Source of the DNA: Hevea brasiliensis
Lineage: Eukaryota > Streptophyta > Magnoliopsida > Malpighiales > Euphorbiaceae
DNA length: 64,000 nt
Reading direction: 5' to 3'
Assembly (NCBI RefSeq): GCF_030052815.1
Contig: NC_079504.1
Coordinates: forward strand, 53,864,085 to 53,928,084
This document shows, piece after piece, positions 57,881-64,000 of the stretch; within the stretch, counting starts at the first letter, position 1; each line of letters opens with the position of its first letter. The position numbers were made by a program, and so were the translations under genes. The notes beneath the pieces were generated by a model. That model saw only the letters and a list, made by a program, of their open reading frames with translations. It was not told the DNA's origin and did not search any database.

Positions 57881-60800
57881 TGTAACACCCTCCCGGTAAC
57901 AACTCCGTACATTCTACTGTTCCGGTGACCAGTGTCGGTCCGGACAGCTAGAACATCCGGAAAAATATTTAAACTAAAGTCAAAAACCATAATTAACTCA
58001 AATATTAATAAGAAAAATTTAGTAAAAATTTTAGAAATAAAATACAACCAAGATAAACGAGCCGGTGCCCTAGCGAGGGGTAAACCAGAGGGAAGTTGCG
58101 GTTCTCGCAACGAGGAGCCCTAGACCCGGGGGAAAAATTATAAAATAATTTTTGGGACTCCAGAGAAGGGTTATTGGGGTTCCCATGGCATTAGAATGCC
58201 AAGAAAATATTTAGAAAATTTTTTCAATCGGTACAGACAATTTAGACCCGTTAAGCTAAACGGAGGGCATTTTGGTCATTTCGCCTTCAGAGGTGATTTT
58301 TGGCCGACTTGTCCAGTTGAGTAAATAATTAATATGACATAAAATATGAATAAACATTACTAGAAATTAAATTGGAAATGAGTAGTGAAGAAAAGAAAAG
58401 AAAATGAAGAAAAAGGCTTAATTATGACATAAGGTGATGTCATTAAAAAGCCACCACCAATCACCTTTAAACTACCATTTAAATAACCAATAAAATAGAC
58501 TAAATGAAGACCAAAAGAAACAAAAATGCAGCTGCCTTCTTCTTCCTCCCAAACCAGCCGAAATCCAAGCTAGCCAAACCTCCATTGATTTTGCAACTCA
58601 AGCTTTATTTCTCCCTTTGTTTCACCACAAAACCCTAACCTCTCTTCATTAAAATTTTACCCCACACCTTAAACAACCTTTTGGCAGCCTAGAAAGTGAA
58701 GGAAAGTGAAGTTTTGAGTTGGGAAAAATCTTCCCTATTCAAGGTTAGTGCTATACTTTCACTCTCACTCCTTTAATCCTTGTTAGAGCATCATTTTAAG
58801 ACAAGAAATTGTAAGAATTTGAAGTAAATCATATATGTTAGGGTATCTTCAATTTTTGGCAGCCCTAAGGAAGGATGAGTTTGATTGTTTTAATGAACTT
58901 AGAGTGGCTAGAAATGATGTTTAAGGTATGAATATGCATGGATGTTGAACTAGTATGCTAATTAAGGTTTATGTGTAATTTGAATTGGACATTAGGGTTT
59001 TGAGAAGTGAAAGATTGACTTGGCTTAGGAAATTGTTAGAGAACATTTTAATGGTCAATTAGTGACTATTTTAGGTAAGTTGAGCACAATTTGGACTGAA
59101 AAATAGGATTGCAAAGTGAAGATGTAGGCTGCCCTAGGACAGCAATAGAGGGACTGAAAATTCAGTCCACTTGGACTGTCATAACTTGGGCTGTGTTGGT
59201 CCAATTGGTGTTTGGCCAATTGTACATGAAACTAGGCTTATAATGGCACATTTTTGCTGAAGAAACCATGCCCAAAAGACCAAAGCAAGATGACCAAAAC
59301 TTGGCCCCAATCCGGATACCCTGCAACTGATTCTGCAGAATGACCAAACTGTTCATTTGGCCATAACTCACTGTAGATTTGGTCAATTGACCTGAAAGTT
59401 TTACAGCAACAAGCTAAGACATAGACAAACAACTTTCATGAAGGAACCTACCCCAAATTATGGCCAGAACCCATCCAACCAAGTGACTCTAGTTACTGTT
59501 TATGTTACTGTAGATATGGTCAATTCTGCAGATTGGCAATCCGGCCAGCTGGGGTTTTTGGACCATATCTAGAGCTACAAAACTCTAAATGGAGTGATTC
59601 AAAAACAGAAATTCAACTAGACAAAATAAGGAACAACTTTCATGTTTGTCATTTCCTCAAATTCCCATTGCAACAGTGTCCAATGGAACAGTAAATTTAG
59701 GTCTCAAAAACTGAAATTTCTGCCCTATTAGATTTAAGTTGAGAAATAGAAATGACAATCAATTCCAACAAGTTTTAAATACAAAATGTGGTATGTTTGG
59801 GGTGTTAAAACCAATACACCTATTTTCTATCCAAAAGTCAACATTTTTGTTGACCAATGAGATGAATAGTGACACCAAAAAAACTTGAAATTCACAAATT
59901 GAAGAATTTAAAGGTTTCAAATGCCCTAGTATACCTAACAAGATTGGTTTGGATAGTTTGGCATGCCAATAGGGTTCAGTTAGCAGTACTGCACATGGCA
60001 ATATGCCATTCTGTGATTTTATGGCTTTTAGCCAGTCAGACCTTGTCTTGAGATTTGGCCTTGTGCTTGATGTATTTACTGACTTGTTACATTGCTCATG
60101 CACCGAGATGCATATGTGACCGATGGTGTGATGGCCCGAGGTACTAGATACCCAGTGCGGTTACCGTTATCCAAATCGATGCCTAGTGTAGGTTACTTGG
60201 GGCAACCAAATGAATAAAAGTGGACAAAGTAAATGATATACAAATACCAAACAAATAAAACGTATACATTCACTACACATTTAATTTCTTGCTATTTTCT
60301 TTTATTATATTATTGCACCACTAAGCATTATTGCTTAGCGCGTTGCTTTTGCCACGCATAGGTACTGGAGATACAGATCGTGAGCCCAGTAGACCACGTG
60401 TGGGTGAGTCCATCCCGCACTCTGCACAAAGGTCCGTGTCACCTCAACTTCTGCAGTGCATTTGTATGACACTATGTGTCATTTTGACATTTTGTAACTA
60501 AATTTTGATTTTCTCATATGAAATTAAACTTGTGTAATGTATATTGATGTTTATGTAAATTATGAAAATTGTATTTGTGAATGGAAAAGTAAATGTTTAT
60601 TTGTGATTTATATGTGATCATCACATGTGATGGATGAATGAGAATTGAAATTGAAATGTTGAGATCTTGATATTGAGTTTTGTGATGATATTGGAGTTGA
60701 GAATGAATGAATTTGTTTATTGGAAGTGTTTTTCACAGGTTCCGATGAACTATTTTCTCCATTTTTAGCCGGTATTCTGCCGGATTTTCTTTAAAATTTT

Positions 60801-60967
60801 CGGAACCTCAAATAAATTATGATTTCAATAAATGACTTAAATGAGTTATGTTTTACAAGTTATATTCAAAGTTATGATGAAAATTAATTAAGGTATATTA
60901 GAGTGTGCCGGTACACCGTGTGGCATTATTTACTCGGGTATACTGTACACGGGTACGGGGTGTCACA
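57881..60967 (+). repeat. family-B 5' LTR (3,087 bp)
   Basis: TGTAACACCCTCCC to GGGGTGTCACA. It has the block near 58068-58084 (mutated to CTAGCGAGGGG), hairpin GTTGCG-GTTCT-CGCAAC, telo-box-like AAACCCTAA near 58632, donor AAG|GTTAGTG at 58744, 200-bp units at 59180, 59362 and 59564, the palindrome GCAGTACTGC near 59985, hairpin CTAAGCATTATTGCTTAG at 60321-60338 and stem AGGTTCCGA/TCGGAACCT at about 60738-60807. Confidence 0.93.
58741..58750 (+). promoter_or_regulatory. candidate 5' splice site in family-B LTR copy 2
   Basis: AAG|GTTAGTG, donor G at 58744, 864 bp into the LTR. With the AG at 61091 this defines a 2,348-bp candidate intron, against 2,349 bp in copy 1. Confidence 0.5.
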
Positions 60968-60972
60968 TTTAG

Positions 60973-60990
60973 TGGTATCAAAGCATGGTT
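60973..60990 (+). promoter_or_regulatory. primer-binding site
   Basis: TGGTATCAAAGC, five bases after the LTR end, one mismatch to the initiator tRNA-Met complement. Confidence 0.9.
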
Positions 60991-61094
60991 TAGGCGTTTC
61001 TGGGCCTAGATTGAGTCCATACCATACATTGCATTTGTAAGAGTCGAGGTGACACTAATGCAGATTTGTTTGTCTTTGTTATTTTGAATAGGAT

Positions 61095-62250
61095 ATGGAC
61101 CCTTCATCTCAGAGAGCTGTTGAGGAGGAAGTGGAGAGTCATGCTCTACTGCGGTGAGATTGGGGCATGGGAGAACCTGCTCCACCAGCTCAGGCAGAGC
61201 CCGCTCAGCCTCCACAGGCCATGTTCCAGCAAATGGCCGATTTCTTTAGACAAATGGCCGGGGTAATGCCAGCACCACCACCACCACCAGCTCCACAGCA
61301 GAAATCACATCTGGAAAGGCTAAGGAAGTTTGGAGCAGTGGACTTCTATTGCAAGAGAGAAGATGACTCTGTTGCAGCCGAAAATTGGTTGAACAGAACG
61401 GGTAGAGTTCTAAAACAACTCCACTGCACCCCAGAACAAAATTTAGAGGCTGTCATTTCTCTGTTGCAAGATGATGCCTACGAATGGTGGGATACTGTGT
61501 CCAATGAAGTGCAGCCAGAAGTTATGACATGGGACTTCTTTCTTTATGAGTTTAAGAAGAAATATGTGGGTACTGTATACCTAGAAGAGAGAAGAAGGGA
61601 ATTTATTAACCTGAGGTAGAGACAGTTATCAGTGGCCGAATGTGAGAAGGAATTCGTAAGATTGAGCCGTTATGGAAGGGAGATAGTCCCTAATGAAGCA
61701 GAAAGATGTAAGAGATTTGAAGAAGGACTAAATGACAACATCAAGATCTAGCTCACTGCCTTGGGAATCACAGAATTTACCAAATTAGTGGAAGCTGCAA
61801 TAAAGGTTGAAAAAGTAAGAATCAGTGAGCAGACTAGAAGGGAAAGACAGCAGAAGAGGGGCCCAGGTCAGTCTAGTTCAGCTCCTGCATTTGGGAAGAA
61901 GTTCAAGGGTCCTCCTGCACAGAGTTCAGCTCAGCCACAGGGTCAGGGTCAGTCTCAGGGGCCCAGGCCACAGTTCACCCCTAGGAGAGGTCAGTCCACA
62001 CCATCAGTGAGCAGCTCTCCAGGGATGGGGTTCAGGGGACCAGCCCCAGCAATTTCTGCGTGTCCACACTGTCTGAAATGGCACAAGGGGGAGTGTTGGA
62101 GAGTAACTGGTGCTTGCTTAAGATGTGGGTCGATAGAGCATTAGCTGAGGAACTGCCCACGTAGAACTACTACAGCTACTCCAACACAAGCGAGCATGCA
62201 CTGCCTGCACCGCAAAGAGGTAGAAAACTGCAAATTTGACGCAGAGGACC
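61095..62250 (+). pseudogene. gag: family-B gag in one frame with four stops
   Basis: ATG at 61095 (MDPSSQRAVEEEVESHA). One frame holds the whole protein: proline-rich N-terminus, QQMADFFRQMAG, capsid VAAENWLNRTGRVLKQLHC, LLQDDAYEWWDTV, TWDFFLYEFKKKY, FVRLSRYGREIVPNEAE, a basic and glutamine-rich linker, and the knuckle CLRCGSIEH-xLRNC. In-frame stops are TGA 61155, TAG 61617, TAG 61749 and TAG 62142. The last two are CAG in the copy at 8345 and 8724, so they are C-to-T changes. An internal ATG at 61167 follows the first stop. Length and domains otherwise equal a complete gag. Confidence 0.92.
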
Positions 62251-62632
62251 ATCACGAGGCTCGCATCGAGCCACAGAGAGGCCGATAATGCACCACCTAC
62301 TGTAAATTATGCCCCGAGAGCTCGGGAGGAGCAAGATGCCCGGGCGTCATCGAGATACGTTCTCCTCTACACTACACAGATGCATTGGTGGATCCAGATC
62401 CACTCATTCATATATCTGTATCAACCTACCCGTAGAAAGGGGATACTAGTAGGGAGAGTGACCAAGACATTCTCGGTCACTAATCCATTGGGCCACAGAT
62501 GTGGCGATGAACAAAGTGTACAAGGGTTGCCCGTTAAGGATTCAGGGTATGAATTCTTGGCGGACTGATTGAGTTGCCCTTCCACGAGTTTGATGTGATT
62601 TTGGGAATGGACCGTTGTCACGTCATCAGGCA
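62251..62632 (+). pseudogene. protease region, indel-rich
   Basis: Aligned with 8850-9230, this stretch has many one-base losses and gains, often in G or C runs. The active-site segment, DPGSTH in copy 1, reads GATCCAGATCC here with one G missing, which breaks the frame in the catalytic motif (about 62391). ILGMD is readable near 62600. It is either real decay or poor base calling. Confidence 0.75.
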
Positions 62633-64000
62633 ATAGTTGATTGCAAATTGAAGAGAATTTCTTTGAAAACTTCTGAGGGTAATGAGATCACTGTTGTGGG
62701 TGAAAGGACAGATTTCTTGTCCAATGTTATCTCAGCCACAGTTGCAAGACGAATGATGAGAAAAGGCTGTGAAGCCTACCTAGCACATGTGGTGGATACT
62801 AGGCAGGCTAAGCCAAACCTGAGTGGTATACCCACAGTGAGAGACTTCCCAGAGGTATTTCCTGAAGAGTTGCCTGGTTTGCCACCAGAAAGGGAAGTCG
62901 AGTTTGCTATTGAGACACTGCCGGGAACAGCACCCATTTCCATTGCTCCTTATAGGATGGCACCCACTGAATTGAGGGAGTTGAAAACTCGATTGCAAGA
63001 GTTGTTGGATAAGGGGTTCATACGCCCAAGGTGTCACCATGGGGAGCTCGGTCGCTTTGTAAAGAAGAAGGATTGGAATTTGACGCTATGCATTGATTAC
63101 CGGCAGTTGAATAAAGTGACTGTGAAGAACAAATATCCGTTGCCTAGAATTGATGATCTGTTTGATCAGTTGAAGGAAGCAGGAGTATTTTCTAAGATTA
63201 ATCTCAGATCAAGGTATCATCAGTTGAGGGTGAAGGATGCAGATGTGCCAAAGACTGCATTCAGGACCCGATATGGGCATTATGAGTTCCTAGTGATGCC
63301 CTTTGGCCTAACAAATGCACCAGCGGCATTCATGGACCTTATGAACCGTATCTTCCATCCATACCTAGATCGGTTCGTAGTGGTCTTTATTGATGATATT
63401 TTGGTATATTCCAAGACCAGGGAAGAACATGATGAGCATTTGAGAATTGTTCTGCAAACCCTAAGAGAAAAGAAGCTGTATGCTAAGTTGTCCAAGTGTG
63501 ACTTTTGGTTAAATGAGATTGCATTCCTTGGACACATAGTGTCAGCCGATGGGATTAGGGTGGATCCCAAGAAAATAGAAGCAGTGATGGAATGGAAGCC
63601 TCCCAGGAATACAACTGAAGTCAGAAGCTTCTTGGGGCTAGCTGGGTATTACAAAAGATTTGTGAAGGGATTTTCTTTAATAGCTGCTCCAATGACAAAG
63701 TTGTTACACAAGAATGTCAGATTTGACTGGAATGACAAGTGTCAGACCAGTTTTGAGAGGTTAAAGGCTATGTTGACAGAGGCACCAGTGTTAACACAGC
63801 CAGTGTCAGGAAAGGACTTCGTGGTCTATAGTGATGCTTCTCATAATGGGTTAGGGTGTGTATTGATGCAAGAGGGAAAGATGGTCGCTTATGCTTCCAG
63901 ACAGCTAAGACCACATGAACAGAACTACCCTACCCATGATCTAGAACTTGCAGCAATTATCTTCGCATTAAAGATATGGAGGCATTACTTGTATGGAGAA
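62633..64000 (+). pseudogene. pol: family-B pol: protease end, RT and RNase H start
   Basis: One frame is open for 456 codons to the window edge. It covers the protease tail and linker ([20 protein letters not shown]), RT lead ([35 protein letters not shown]), fingers ([22 protein letters not shown]), motif [21 protein letters not shown], motif [11 protein letters not shown] (Asp codons 63392-63397), the thumb/connection ([28 protein letters not shown]), and RNase H from [11 protein letters not shown] (Asp 63833-63835) with its Glu at 63944. Motif A reads [11 protein letters not shown]: the catalytic Asp is Asn (AAT, 63200-63202) and a conserved Gly is Arg (63212-63214). A local double shift garbles about ten residues near 63030-63055 but restores the frame. 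Confidence 0.93.

Larger units (their letters stand above)
57881..64000 (+). mobile_element. Ty3/gypsy chromovirus, family B, copy 2 (runs off window)
   Basis: 5' LTR, PBS, gag, protease, RT and RNase H start are in order; integrase and 3' LTR should follow beyond 64000. It is the most complete element seen. The left flank is GGACT (57876-57880), whose repeat would mark the right end. Coding lesions show it is not autonomous as read. Confidence 0.93.

Noticed and set aside
57669..57899. Paired opposite ORFs at 57656-57899
   Set aside because: They bridge a decayed gag and the start of the family-B LTR; the frames are accidental.

Overview
This window looks like a heterochromatic stretch of a flowering-plant genome, probably a eudicot. 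It is AT-rich and built almost wholly of nested LTR retrotransposons, with no recognisable host gene, tRNA or rRNA. An Euphorbiaceae source such as rubber tree is only a guess from the general look of the repeats.

Layout. 1-2287 is the 3' end of a chromodomain Ty3/gypsy pol (Tekay/Del type), followed by its family-A LTR (2288-10926). That LTR is split by a second gypsy element of family B (4493-9817: 5' LTR, PBS, gag, protease, start of RT), which a deletion has cut off. The family-A element lies inside a minus-strand family-B LTR (10927-13409). That LTR in turn interrupts the gag of an Athila-like element (minus; gag 13410-14119, PBS, LTR 14254-15417 continued at 31093-31371). A Ty1/copia element (15418-31092) sits in the Athila-like LTR and carries its own insertions: a family-A solo LTR, a broken family-A LTR and a family-B solo LTR. 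31400-35580 holds older gypsy debris: a 3' end with its LTR on plus, and a decayed gag on minus. The LTR of that minus-strand gag element (35583 onward, resumed at 55334) is split by four levels of mutually nested solo LTRs (36009-55328), which also contain a deleted gypsy element with a gag remnant (44505-49303). 56794-57880 is another gypsy LTR and gag start, interrupted by the best-preserved family-B element. That one starts at 57881 and has a 3,087-bp LTR, PBS, gag and pol running off the window end.

How it works together. All coding parts are gag-pol modules (capsid, zinc knuckle, protease, reverse transcriptase, RNase H, integrase, chromodomain) carrying stops, frameshifts or lost catalytic residues. 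No element is complete. Six solo LTRs can be called; five have perfect 5-bp target duplications and one has a 4-of-5 match.

The most unusual signals are non-coding and are shared by LTR families that otherwise differ: a conserved 5' splice-site motif about 815-935 bp into each LTR, paired with a pyrimidine-rich AG just before the gag ATG in family B; degenerate tandem units of about 195-200 bp; and stem-loops whose two arms change together between families.
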